Assembly: GCF_002814235.1 (NCBI RefSeq)
Contig: NZ_PHSU01000023.1
Location: 1 to 64,000, forward strand
Reading direction: 5' to 3'
Source of the DNA: Pseudomonas sp. QS1027
GTDB taxonomy: Bacteria; Pseudomonadota; Gammaproteobacteria; Pseudomonadales; Pseudomonadaceae
Length of the DNA: 64,000 bases
Both the position numbers and the translations under genes were made by a program. The notes under the pieces are model-generated. The model had not been told where the DNA came from, did no database searches, and saw only the letters and a program-made list of their open reading frames with translations. The number at the start of each line of letters is the position of its first letter. Position 1 is the stretch's first letter. Below are positions 45,517 through 53,254 of this stretch, one piece after another.

Positions 45517-46233
45517 ATGTCCACAAATGAATTTACCACCCCGCCTCGTACACTCCTCATCATCGGCGCATCACGCGGCATTGGCCATGCCATGGCTGCC
45601 GAGTTCCTGAAGAGAGGCTGGAACGTCGTCGGGACGACCCGAGGTACTGCCGAAACGCAGTTGCATGACTTGGCTGCTGAACACAAAGGCCGTGTCGAGA
45701 TCGAGTCTCTGGACATCACCCAACCCGACGAAATCGAAGCGCTAAGGGGACGTCTTGCCACAAGAAGCTTCGATATGCTCTTCGTCAATGCGGGCACTGC
45801 CAATCACAACCAGGATGAAACGATTGCAGAAGTGGCAACGGACGATTTTGTTCGCGTCATGATTACCAATGCGCTGAGTCCAATGCGTGTGATCGAAGGC
45901 CTGCAATCTTTGGTAGCTGCAAGCGGGCTGATCGGCGTCATGTCGTCGGGACAAGGTAGCGTGAGTAATAACGAGAAAGGAGGCCACGAGGTTTATCGCG
46001 GGAGCAAGGCAGCACTGAACATGTATGTGCGCAGTTATGCTGCACGGCACGCCGAAGACCCTCGAGCCTTGGTGTTATTGGCGCCAGGCTGGATCCGTAC
46101 AGCACTCGGAGGGCCAAACGCGCCATTCGGCCTGGAGGAAACCGTCCCGAAAATCGTCAGCACACTGCTCTCACAGCAAGGCAAGCAAGGTCTGCGGTAT
46201 ATCGACCGTGAAGGTAAAACCGTCCCATGGTGA
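45517..46233 (+). CDS. short-chain dehydrogenase/reductase
   Basis: 238 residues. NAD(P) loop IIGASRGIGHAMA near residues 12-24, NAG motif (LFVNAGTA), catalytic Ser in VMSSGQGS and Tyr-Lys in YRGSK. A classical SDR that reduces or oxidises a small carbonyl/alcohol. GGAG precedes the ATG. Followed 70 bp later by an amidohydrolase in the same direction, so the pair forms a small operon. The lack of the usual TGxxxGxG Thr/Gly (IIGASRGIG) is common in the YciK-like group. Confidence 0.88.
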   Translation: MSTNEFTTPPRTLLIIGASRGIGHAMAAEFLKRGWNVVGTTRGTAETQLHDLAAEHKGRVEIESLDITQPDEIEALRGRLATRSFDMLFVNAGTANHNQDETIAEVATDDFVRVMITNALSPMRVIEGLQSLVAASGLIGVMSSGQGSVSNNEKGGHEVYRGSKAALNMYVRSYAARHAEDPRALVLLAPGWIRTALGGPNAPFGLEETVPKIVSTLLSQQGKQGLRYIDREGKTVPW

Positions 46234-46303
46234 TCACTTATCACAGCGCCTCGCACTCGCGCCTTAAGCAGCGCAAACGCATGAGTGCCAAGCGAGATAT
46301 TCA

Positions 46304-47296
46304 ATGAAGCTGATTGGAATAGAAGAGCACTTCCTGACTGTCGAAATACGCGATGCCTGGAATTCACTCCAGCTGGAGGCCCTCGATCCGAGCGTGGCGT
46401 TTCATTCAGGGGCAATCGAGGGCCGCCTCTTGGATTTAGCTGAAAAGCGCCTCGTGCTGATGGACGAAACCGGCCTGGACGTTCAAGTTTTGTCGCTGAC
46501 TACGCCTGGGCTACATGATTTCGGCGCTGACAGCGTCGCGATTGCACGACGCGCAAATGATCTATTGGCCGAAACCGTCGCACGACATCCCACGCGGTTT
46601 CAAGCATTAGCGACCCTCCCTGTCGCTATGCCGGAGGAAGCGGCGCAGGAGTTGGATCGGTGTGTCAGGACGCTGGGTTTCAAGGGTACGATGCTGTGCG
46701 GTAGGGTTGGGACTCGCAACCTTGACCATCCAGATCTTATGCCTATCTTTGAATGCGCGCATACGCTGAGGGTGCCGATCCTGCTTCACCCTCGTGTCCC
46801 GGCAGTGGCCGTCAGAGATGCTTACTATTCGGGGTTCGAACCTCGAGTCAATGCCGCCTTTGCGACTTATGGGCTGGGTTGGCACTATGATGCAGGGATA
46901 CAATTTATCAGGCTTGTTCTCTCTGGTTTATTTGATCGGTTACCTGACCTTCAGGTGATTCTGGGGCACTGGGGTGAGTTGGTGGTGTTCTATGCAGAGC
47001 GACTGGCGGCTATGGATGGCGTTAGTGGATTGGCTCATTCGATGTCCACTTACTTGCGAAGAAATTTATACCTGACCGCCAGTGGCATGTTTCTTCCGAA
47101 TTACTTGGCGCGGGCCCGCGAGGTTGTTGGAGAGGATCGTTTGTTGTTTTCAACAGACTTTCCATATCAGTACCGCCCTGGCGGCGATGCCAGACGTTTC
47201 CTGGAAAATTGCGGACTCACTGACAGCGCCCAGGCAAAATTTGCTCATGGCAATTGGACAAGACTCACTGGCAGTACCCCAGACAGCAATGATTGA
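46304..47296 (+). CDS. amidohydrolase-2 family metal-dependent hydrolase/decarboxylase
   Basis: 330 residues. IGIEEHF near the N-terminus gives the first metal ligands (E-x-H), HPRVPA and GHWGELVVF the second and third, STDFPY the catalytic Asp. This is the ACMSD/gamma-resorcylate and 2,3-dihydroxybenzoate decarboxylase-like branch of the amidohydrolase superfamily. The activity is either non-oxidative decarboxylation of an aromatic acid or hydrolysis of a lactone-like ring. Function of the SDR/amidohydrolase pair under LysR control: probably breakdown of an aromatic or cyclic compound, by inference. Confidence 0.85.
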   Translation: MKLIGIEEHFLTVEIRDAWNSLQLEALDPSVAFHSGAIEGRLLDLAEKRLVLMDETGLDVQVLSLTTPGLHDFGADSVAIARRANDLLAETVARHPTRFQALATLPVAMPEEAAQELDRCVRTLGFKGTMLCGRVGTRNLDHPDLMPIFECAHTLRVPILLHPRVPAVAVRDAYYSGFEPRVNAAFATYGLGWHYDAGIQFIRLVLSGLFDRLPDLQVILGHWGELVVFYAERLAAMDGVSGLAHSMSTYLRRNLYLTASGMFLPNYLARAREVVGEDRLLFSTDFPYQYRPGGDARRFLENCGLTDSAQAKFAHGNWTRLTGSTPDSND

Positions 47297-47347
47297 GTTG
47301 CTGTTGATTTTGCTGAAGGGCACAGCGACCCAGAGGATGTAGAGTGG

Positions 47348-47500
47348 TTAATCAGGCCACCCCATCGCTGGTAGCCGTTGCCCGATTTCACTGGCCTGCT
47401 GTGTGGGAAAACGAGTCAGCACGTCCTTCTGACAAGCATACGGATCATGCCCGTTCATGCGCGCATGAGTAGATCAAACGTAACCGTCCGGCCAAGTCAC
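47348..47500 (-). pseudogene. IS66 TnpC, C-terminal fragment
   Basis: The minus strand reads MNGHDPYACQKDVLTRFPTQ and QASEIGQRLPAMGW, then stop at 47348-47350. This is the end of an IS66 TnpC (NGHDPYAYLKDVLTRLPTQ). Only about 45 codons remain. Counterpart of the 5' fragment at 41829, which lies on the other strand. Confidence 0.75.
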
Positions 47501-47548
47501 CTACCGAACTCCAGCATTAAGGGCGATGGTGTCCGCGTATTTTGATCT

Positions 47549-47584
47549 GACCCCGAGTCATGCATGTTGCATCGTGAGGTGCAG
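47549..47584. repeat. 36-bp direct repeat, left copy (att-like)
   Basis: From GACCCCGAGTCATGCATG to CGTGAGGTGCAG. The right copy at 52232-52267 differs at one base (T at 47572, C at 52255). The sequences outside both ends differ, as expected for the core of attL and attR of an inserted element. Confidence 0.85.
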
Positions 47585-47943
47585 TTCTTCTAGCTCAACA
47601 ATGTGGTCTGGATCCCGCTCCGCTGCAAAGTGCCACCCTGTTGCACCGCATGGGCGAACTCTGCGTGCTGTTCCAAACTCAGAAATGGGAGAACCAGGGC
47701 AATAGCGTGGACGAAGAAACGCTCTTGCACGCAGTGCGCGATTTTGCAGCGCCTTTTGCCGTTCGCTTGAAAGCATGCTGGGGTCTGCCAATGGTTCTAC
47801 GTGAATTGATAGGCGCTATTTATGCGTTGCCTCCCATGCACGTTCGCCGTGAACAAGTGGTCATGCGTCTTGCCGCTGCCATAAACAATGGCGAACCCGA
47901 AGCAGATGTTGAAAGACTTCAACGATTGGCCGGCTTGACCTAA
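47585..47943 (+). pseudogene. HDOD-domain protein, C-terminal part
   Basis: From LLAQQCGLDPAPLQSATLLH right behind the left 36-bp repeat to QRLAGLT at 47943. LLHRMGELCVLF and GLPMVLRELIGAIY are HDOD-domain helices. Such proteins (about 280-300 residues) regulate signalling or DNA uptake and repair. The 5' half is missing: the coding frame starts exactly where the repeat ends, and a TGA lies inside the repeat, so the gene was cut by the event that created the repeat. Confidence 0.7.
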
Positions 47944-48038
47944 GCGTATTTAGGGCTTACAGGTTGGACTGGTCATGTTCGTCTCGGGAGGAACAACCTG
48001 AGAGTCAGTAAAAACGATTCGATACCCTCCTAAATAGG

Positions 48039-48944
48039 TTACTCCCGTTCAGGTTTCCTCGCGTCGGAGCTGACCGCCTCCATGATCGCGGTCAGCTCAT
48101 CCAGGAGTTCGCCGTGGCAGCGGGTTAAGTAGCCCGATATGGTTTCATTACGTAGCAGTCGGGCGAGATAACCCTTCGCGACTACCAGGATCAGCATCGT
48201 CTCCCCCAGCGTGTCTTCAACGACTTTGTAATCGTGATACAGCTTCTCCATCTCGCGTTCCATCCTTGCAATTTCTTCGACGCTGACCTCGACGGAGAGC
48301 TTGGATTTTTTTTCGATCAACATTTCCGGACGCGTAGCGGCGAGCACCATGCTTGCATAGGTCTGGGTAAAGCAGTTGGCGGAAACCATCAGCTCCACCG
48401 CTTCAATCTGGCGCATGGGTTTCATTTTTCTTAACGTTCGGAACACGTCTTGGCTGACCATTTTGACTTTGAGCATTTCCACTACTTCGGGCGCTATGCC
48501 ATCGAGTAAGTGTTGCCGCTCATGGATGCGCTCCACATTGATACCCAATACCTTCGCAATCAGGGTAGGAGAAATGCCCTTATGGATGGCGGTGAGAATC
48601 ATCTTGTGCTCTTGCACGGGCGTCAGGCGGTTGATCTGCCGGTTGTAGGTGAACCCTTCGTCATCGGTCGATAGCAGGCAGAGCGCCTCACTGGCACCCA
48701 GTGCTTTAAGTGCGTGTAAGCGAAGATGGCCGTCGAGCAACACGAATGCTGCTGCACCCTCCACATTGGTTTGTTGTCGATGGACCGCGAGCGGCTCAAT
48801 GACACCCAGTTCCCGAATGGATGTCAGGATCGTGGCGTATTTTTTGCTCTGCTCGATATCCTTATCCAGGGTTCGGGTGGGCAGAATTCGGTCGAGTGGA
48901 ACCGGGATGATCTGCCGCTCAAAAGCTTGTTTAACCTGGCCCAT
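48039..48944 (-). CDS. RepB C-terminal-domain ParB-like protein
   Basis: 301 residues from the ATG at 48944; GAGGGG is placed six bases before this ATG, while the GTG at 48950 sits directly on it. An N-terminal ParB-like nuclease fold (LLDGHLRLHALKALG at 69-83, a diverged form of the GxRR box) is followed by a helix-turn-helix (SPTLIAKVLGINVERIHERQ) and a RepB-type C-terminal domain (about 125-300). RepB of repABC plasmids binds parS sites and segregates DNA, but there is no RepA/ParA ATPase or RepC here, so it is more likely a site-binding accessory factor of the recombinase. Last gene of the recombinase operon. Confidence 0.8.
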   Translation of the reverse strand: MGQVKQAFERQIIPVPLDRILPTRTLDKDIEQSKKYATILTSIRELGVIEPLAVHRQQTNVEGAAAFVLLDGHLRLHALKALGASEALCLLSTDDEGFTYNRQINRLTPVQEHKMILTAIHKGISPTLIAKVLGINVERIHERQHLLDGIAPEVVEMLKVKMVSQDVFRTLRKMKPMRQIEAVELMVSANCFTQTYASMVLAATRPEMLIEKKSKLSVEVSVEEIARMEREMEKLYHDYKVVEDTLGETMLILVVAKGYLARLLRNETISGYLTRCHGELLDELTAIMEAVSSDARKPERE

Positions 48945-48946
48945 GA

Positions 48947-49861
48947 TCACCCCTCGCCTTGGATACGGTCTGCCAACGACTTAGGCATGTCCTGGATTTT
49001 TTCGCTGCGAAGCAGCGTACAGAAGTAGTCGTCGGCCAGCAGTCGACGCATGGCGGTTACCATGATCAGTAGACGTTGCTCATTGATGTCTGATTTTTTA
49101 ATCATGACTCGCTGGCGTCTGACCTCGGTCTGGTAGGCACTGAGGAGCTTTTGAGGCGTCGTGAGATGTTCGGCGGCTAATCGCCGTTGACCGTAGTGTT
49201 TTCCCAAGGCCCGGCGTCTATCGATCAAGCGTCTGACTTTAATCAATTGCTCGCCTTTTAAGACACCTGTCTCGTAGGCCTTCACCATGGCCACTTGCAC
49301 TTCGGTATCACTGGATCTAGCCACCTCGGTTGCGACGGTAATGGGTAACCAGCCCTTCTCGACAGCGGCGATGAGCCGTTCCTCTCCTTGACGTAACAGC
49401 ACGAGGATGGCGTTGATGTAGGTGGGATCCAGGCTGGTTTTGATGCTGATCTGTTTGGTTGTGTAGCCGCGCTCGGACAGAATTTGAATGGAGTAGAGCA
49501 AGTCCTTGTTTGAGTGTTTACGGCGGGCAAGGTTTTCTACCAGGCTGATGAGAAACCGGTCGGCTTCACTGGCACTGACGACTACACACGGTATTTCTCG
49601 TTCACCGAGCGCACAAAAGGCTTCGTATCGGCCTTGCCCGCAGACCAATTCGAATGAGCCTTTGCTCTCCTGGTCACTGCTGGGAGTGACCGTAATCGGT
49701 CGCTTTAAACCCAAGTTCGAAATGTTCTCGACCAGCTTGGCGAACACCTGTTTATTGCGGGCTCGGGGATTGAGGACGCGGATACGATCCAGGCTCACCA
49801 TTTGGATCGTAGTGGCTTCCCCGACATGGTGCGGGCTTCGAGGGTGTTGCGGCATATTCAT
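48947..49861 (-). CDS. ParB/Spo0J-family protein
   Basis: 304 residues. ParB/Sulfiredoxin N-terminal domain with NISNLGLKRPITVTP (47-61), the CTP/DNA box GQGRYEAF (75-82) and VENLARRKHSN (108-118), then an HTH (about 130-160, RGYTTKQISIKTSLDPTYIN). The catalytic-type GERR of chromosomal ParB is replaced by GQGRYE. The ATG overlaps the recombinase stop (ATGA), and its own stop nearly touches the RepB-like start, so the three proteins are made in one coupled transcript. Two different ParB-type proteins next to a recombinase, with no ParA, is unusual. Confidence 0.87.
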   Translation of the reverse strand: MNMPQHPRSPHHVGEATTIQMVSLDRIRVLNPRARNKQVFAKLVENISNLGLKRPITVTPSSDQESKGSFELVCGQGRYEAFCALGEREIPCVVVSASEADRFLISLVENLARRKHSNKDLLYSIQILSERGYTTKQISIKTSLDPTYINAILVLLRQGEERLIAAVEKGWLPITVATEVARSSDTEVQVAMVKAYETGVLKGEQLIKVRRLIDRRRALGKHYGQRRLAAEHLTTPQKLLSAYQTEVRRQRVMIKKSDINEQRLLIMVTAMRRLLADDYFCTLLRSEKIQDMPKSLADRIQGEG

Positions 49862-51423
49862 GCGGCTCTCCCAACGACAGTGCGACGAGAAAGTTGCGCG
49901 AGTGCTTCGAGGCTGTCGTAGCGATAGATTTCCAAATTGGATGCGTTGGACTCACTCAGACGGATGTTGGGCTGTTGAATATCAAGTGTCGGCAGGATGT
50001 AGTAATCGCGGGCGATCTCTTCGCCGGGCTCCATCCGTACGGCGACGGTGATATCCGGTGACAAGCCAAGATCGAAGCGTATTTTCCAGCGAGCGCCCCC
50101 TGAGCCTCTGGCCTGGCAGCGGCAAAGGACCAGGGAAATCAACAATTCTTCGTTCACTTGCAGCAGGTCGCTGATAGGGTCAATAGCCACTCTGCCACCG
50201 ACTTGCTGAATATTTTCCACGGTCCTGGCCAGCAGAAGCGGATGCATCATCCGAAGTTGGTGGTTGGCCGCGACGTAGTCGTAATCGCGTACAGGCGTGT
50301 AGCCGATCAGTGAGTACGTACGCAGGAGGCTGCCGAATCGATACTGATAGGCTGTACTGGAGGGACAACTGTCAGATTCATTGATGATCAGGCCAGACAG
50401 ATAGCCCGCTTTCTCATAGAGCTTTTTGAGTCTCTCCAGCATTTCGGCATCGGGCATGCGATAGCTGCGTGATTGGATGATCTCCCTGGCTGCGGCGAAC
50501 AGTACCGGGTCGACTAAAGCCGGAAATGCACCGTCTGCCCGAATCCATTGGTCCGGAGGGTTACGCACGTGTTCATCTTTGAGCTTGAAAGATGAGCGGT
50601 TCCAGACATTATTTCCTATGTATTTTTCATTGGTCAGCACCTGGTGGACTGCACCCTTGGTCCATGGCCTGGCCAAGTCGCTTTGGAGCCCGCGATTATT
50701 TAACTGCTCGGCAATCTCATTTTCGGTGTAGCCCGCCTCAACAAATTGCTCATAGATCCATTGGACCGTCGCGACCTCCTCCAGCGGCCCAGGAATCAGC
50801 TTGATACGGTCGGTCTGGATACTCTTGTGTTGACCTAAGACCAGTTCAGCTTTTGGGGCGCCGGATGCATCCACGAGTTGCCGTCTAAGCCCATAGCCTG
50901 CCATCCCCCCTTGTCGGTAGCCCATTTGGATCAGACGTGCCTGCCCTGCAAAGACTTTCACCGATAATTCACGGCTGTATTCACCGGCCATCATTCGTTT
51001 CAGATTCTTGACGACGTTCGAAAGTGGAGAGCCATCATTCGCAAATTGCTCTGCGCAATAGTGAACTGAAACACCTGCCTGCCGGCACCGTACCTCGAAG
51101 CTGGCGGCCAAATCAGGATCTTGGAATCGGCCCCAGCGGCTGACGTCGTATACGAGAATGGTGGAGAAACGGACTTGGCCACCCTCAACGTCGGTGAACA
51201 GTTGAATCAAAGCATCACGCCCTTCCAAGCGAAGACCACTTTTACCGGCGTCCGTATAAATTTTGACGATTTCGAGGGAGTGCGCCGCCGCGTAGAGCTT
51301 GATTGTGTCGAGCTGGTTTTCAGTCGAGTACTGCTGATGCTCTGTGGACATCCGGACGTAGGCAGCTGCCAAATATGGGTCTTGGCGAGTGTCTTCTGAT
51401 TGAGCACTTCTACGACTGCGCAT
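49858..51423 (-). CDS. large serine recombinase
   Basis: 521 residues from the ATG at 51423 (AGGGG about ten bases upstream; the frame runs on to 51516 without a binding site). Resolvase domain with catalytic Ser26 in YVRMSTEHQ and Arg in VSRWGR; Recombinase domain (about 180-290) with NNRGLQSDLARPWTKGAVHQ; C-terminal part LSGLIINESDSCPSSTAYQY and RFGSLLRTYSLIGYTPVRDY. The zinc-ribbon cysteines normal for large serine integrases are missing. This C-terminal form belongs to a recombinase branch often seen beside ParB-like genes (from memory). It likely integrates the 4.7-kb element. Confidence 0.9.
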   Translation of the reverse strand: MRSRRSAQSEDTRQDPYLAAAYVRMSTEHQQYSTENQLDTIKLYAAAHSLEIVKIYTDAGKSGLRLEGRDALIQLFTDVEGGQVRFSTILVYDVSRWGRFQDPDLAASFEVRCRQAGVSVHYCAEQFANDGSPLSNVVKNLKRMMAGEYSRELSVKVFAGQARLIQMGYRQGGMAGYGLRRQLVDASGAPKAELVLGQHKSIQTDRIKLIPGPLEEVATVQWIYEQFVEAGYTENEIAEQLNNRGLQSDLARPWTKGAVHQVLTNEKYIGNNVWNRSSFKLKDEHVRNPPDQWIRADGAFPALVDPVLFAAAREIIQSRSYRMPDAEMLERLKKLYEKAGYLSGLIINESDSCPSSTAYQYRFGSLLRTYSLIGYTPVRDYDYVAANHQLRMMHPLLLARTVENIQQVGGRVAIDPISDLLQVNEELLISLVLCRCQARGSGGARWKIRFDLGLSPDITVAVRMEPGEEIARDYYILPTLDIQQPNIRLSESNASNLEIYRYDSLEALAQLSRRTVVGRAA

Positions 51424-51540
51424 ACGCAATAGCCCCTGCGTGCATCCACACTGGATGTGCGCCGTTGGGGCGTACCCATTCTGCTGGCTACTCAAGCGAG
51501 CGGTGTGTCTTACCAACGATAGAGGATCAAAGGGGGAAAA

Positions 51541-51900
51541 ATGTTTCCTAAAAAGGGCAATACTTTTCCGAACAGACAGGAGTACGCATCGGGGTTGGCC
51601 ATGGCGTTACGAGGTGAATTGGGCTCGACGCACCAAGCCGTGAAGACGCTGATGAGGTGGACAAATGCAAACGAACGGACTGCCAAGAACTGGTTAAAAG
51701 GGACCTGTGGCCCTCGTGGAGAACATTTGGCTCGTCTTATTCAACACTCCGACGCCGTCTTGGCAAGCTTCCTCGAGATGGCCGAGCGCAACAGCGTTGT
51801 AATGCGCGCGACGCTTCCATCATTGAGGACGGATTTGATGCGAGCGGTGGATGCCATTGACTGTTGTTTGTCCGTGGCGAGCGGAGCGGAGCCGGATTGA
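51541..51900 (+). CDS. small HTH-like protein
   Basis: 119 residues, divergent from the recombinase gene; 117 bp lie between the two starts. NANERTAKNWLKGTCGPRGE and HLARLIQHSDAVLASFLEMA have the look of a Cro/CI-like helix-turn-helix that reads a GP-G-HL linker as in rhizobial and Pseudomonas 'hypothetical' proteins. Probably a regulator or directionality factor of the element. GGGGG precedes the ATG (AGGGGGAAAA). No signal or membrane segment. Confidence 0.72.
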   Translation: MFPKKGNTFPNRQEYASGLAMALRGELGSTHQAVKTLMRWTNANERTAKNWLKGTCGPRGEHLARLIQHSDAVLASFLEMAERNSVVMRATLPSLRTDLMRAVDAIDCCLSVASGAEPD

Positions 51901-51922
51901 AGTGATACTGTTCTGAACTCTG

Positions 51923-52078
51923 ATGGAGGCCGGCTCATCTAAGTTCTCCGAGCACGTCATTACCCTGAACCTTGAGCACTATTTGGGTATTTCAGTCGTC
52001 GTTCCCGATATCGCAGATGAGACCGCTCAAAGAGTATTAGCGTTGCTCAAGCTGACTCAGCAGCCTCCTTTCAGGTAA
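51923..52078 (+). CDS. possible small protein, 51 residues
   Basis: Frame from ATG 51923 to TAA 52078 reads like a folded piece (FSEHVITLNLEHYLGISVVV, ETAQRVLALLKLTQQ), but has no binding site. A second frame right after it (KPVSTKIINAGGVCHRAGFT) may be a frameshifted continuation, so this could be a broken gene of the element. Not recognised. Confidence 0.3.
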   Translation: MEAGSSKFSEHVITLNLEHYLGISVVVPDIADETAQRVLALLKLTQQPPFR

Positions 52079-52231
52079 GCCCGTTTCGACAAAGATCATT
52101 AACGCGGGCGGTGTCTGCCATAGGGCTGGATTTACGCAAGGTGAGTTGGCCGGACGCTTAGTGCGCCAGTTAAAGCTGGCGGAGGATAGTCGATGAAAGT
52201 TCGATACTGGTAAGAAATGGCGAATCAACCA

Positions 52232-52267
52232 GACCCCGAGTCATGCATGTTGCACCGTGAGGTGCAG
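52232..52267. repeat. 36-bp direct repeat, right copy (att-like)
   Basis: Partner of 47549-47584. It contains the near-palindrome TGCACC-GTGA-GGTGCA (52251-52266), which may be the recognition hairpin or dyad of a recombinase. Confidence 0.85.
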
Positions 52268-52731
52268 GGTGAAGCGTTGACAGGGGAAACCGATGGGCCA
52301 GCCATTGAGCCGCGTAATCAGGAATCCGGGATGCCGATGCTGTTAGATACGCAAAGAAAGCCCAAGGGCCAATGCCCCAAGGAAGTACGGAATCGGCCGA
52401 AGCCGCAAAAGTGAAGGGCCAGAAACGGCGAATCCCGCTCTAGGCAGGATTCTCAGCCGTCGATTGCATGCGTTCGACGGGGCAGGACGCTGTTACTTGG
52501 CACTGGGCCATCTGACTTTCATCAGAAGCGGGGTGCGATCCGAAGATCCCTGTAACCACCCTGTGATTCACGCCTAGGCGCAGATGAATAGTAGTCAATC
52601 CATTATCACTAGGTCAATCATGCTGTCACCTCTTGGATCACCTAGATTCACCCCCGATCATTCCTCTGCCCCCGTTCAGAGCTGGCCCTGACAGCGAATT
52701 CATCGGCCAAGCTGGCAGGTGTTGTCATCAG
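52268..52731. other. intergenic, no gene; possible intron or IS debris
   Basis: A continuous frame crosses the right repeat (..MLHREVQGEALTGETDGPAI..) and ends near 52414; it faintly recalls the leader region of bacterial group II introns, which I cannot confirm. GAATCC/GGATTC at about 52430-52452 can pair. Otherwise nothing. Confidence 0.35.
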
Positions 52732-52789
52732 CGCGGAATTGACCCCGTTACCGAAATTCCACTGACCCGGCAACTGGGTCAATTCCGCG
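52732..52789. repeat. 14-bp perfect inverted repeat, IS-end-like
   Basis: CGCGGAATTGACCC (52732-52745) and GGGTCAATTCCGCG (52776-52789), with an inner GACCC/GGGTC pair (52764-52768, 52776-52780). The sequence looks like the terminal repeat of an IS21-type element in Pseudomonas, here as two ends facing each other with 30 bp between. Confidence 0.5.
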
Positions 52790-52851
52790 TCGGTGGCAAC
52801 AATAGGTGCCGCCTCAGGCCGATGGGATCTATATAAAAGAAGGGTTTAAAG

Positions 52852-52959
52852 TTTGGGCTTTGTGAAAGCCCAAAACTCAGGAATAGGCCGGGCCTCTTGG
52901 GTCTTAGCGACCCTATTCCGCCACCAAAGGTTTTGGCGGAACCAAGCTCGAAAGCTTGG
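52852..52959 (+). ncRNA. string of four hairpins, possible structured RNA
   Basis: TTTGGGCTTT-GTG-AAAGCCCAAA (52852-52874, 10-bp stem), GGAATAGG/CCTATTCC (52880-52919) enclosing GGGTC/GACCC, CCGCCA/TGGCGG (52918-52939) and CCAAGC/GCTTGG (52942-52959). They follow one another almost without gaps, and an AT-rich box (ATCTATATAAAAG) precedes them. No coding frame crosses it. Could be a structured transcript, an origin-type region or IS ends. Confidence 0.35.
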
Positions 52960-53092
52960 CGGCATGGGCACTCACCTTTACGGCATCACCGGCATGCGCG
53001 CTCCACTGCCGGATTTTACGATCCCTTCCTTTATATGCACAATCCTCGTTGATGAACGGAGGGGCCCGGAGCGCTGCTGGTGAGGGTGATGC

Positions 53093-53214
53093 ATCTATTC
53101 TGTGAATCCAGTAGGCTTTTCTCATCTTTTTTGTGAGTCCCAACCGGCGGCCTCACAAAAAAAATGATTTTTCGCCTGTGTTTGCTGGGGCTTCCGAATC
53201 ATCTATTTTGTGAA
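53093..53214. repeat. ATCTATTTTGTGA-type repeats with a long hairpin
   Basis: ATCTATTCTGTGAA (53093-53106), ATCTTTTTTGTGAG (53124-53137) and ATCTATTTTGTGAA (53201-53214) are degenerate direct repeats; CTCACAAAAAA at 53152-53162 is the inverse of the second. The pair TTTTTTGTGAG/CTCACAAAAAA makes an 11-bp stem at 53127-53162, possibly a bidirectional terminator for the LysR gene at 53255. Confidence 0.45.
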
Positions 53215-53254
53215 CCTACACTGTCCCCTGGTTACACCGACGCGCCCGTACACG

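Larger units (their letters stand above)
47549..52267. mobile_element. candidate integrative element with serine recombinase, ParB and RepB genes
   Basis: About 4.7 kb bounded by 36-bp direct repeats. Contents: an HDOD fragment cut off exactly at the left repeat (47585), a three-gene minus-strand operon recombinase-ParB-RepB, a divergent HTH-like gene (51541), and a small frame (51923). The recombinase is the obvious candidate to have inserted the unit at one copy of the repeat. No replication gene or cargo was found. The 36-bp length is longer than the few bases usually shared by serine-recombinase att sites, so homologous recombination between two pre-existing repeats remains possible. Confidence 0.55.

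Noticed and set aside
52268..52414. Group II intron reverse-transcriptase leader
   Set aside because: Resemblance is only to a short coding-like stretch; no reverse transcriptase and no domain V hairpin found downstream.
52852..53214. CRISPR array
   Set aside because: Repeats are degenerate, unequal in spacing and partly inverted; no cas genes.
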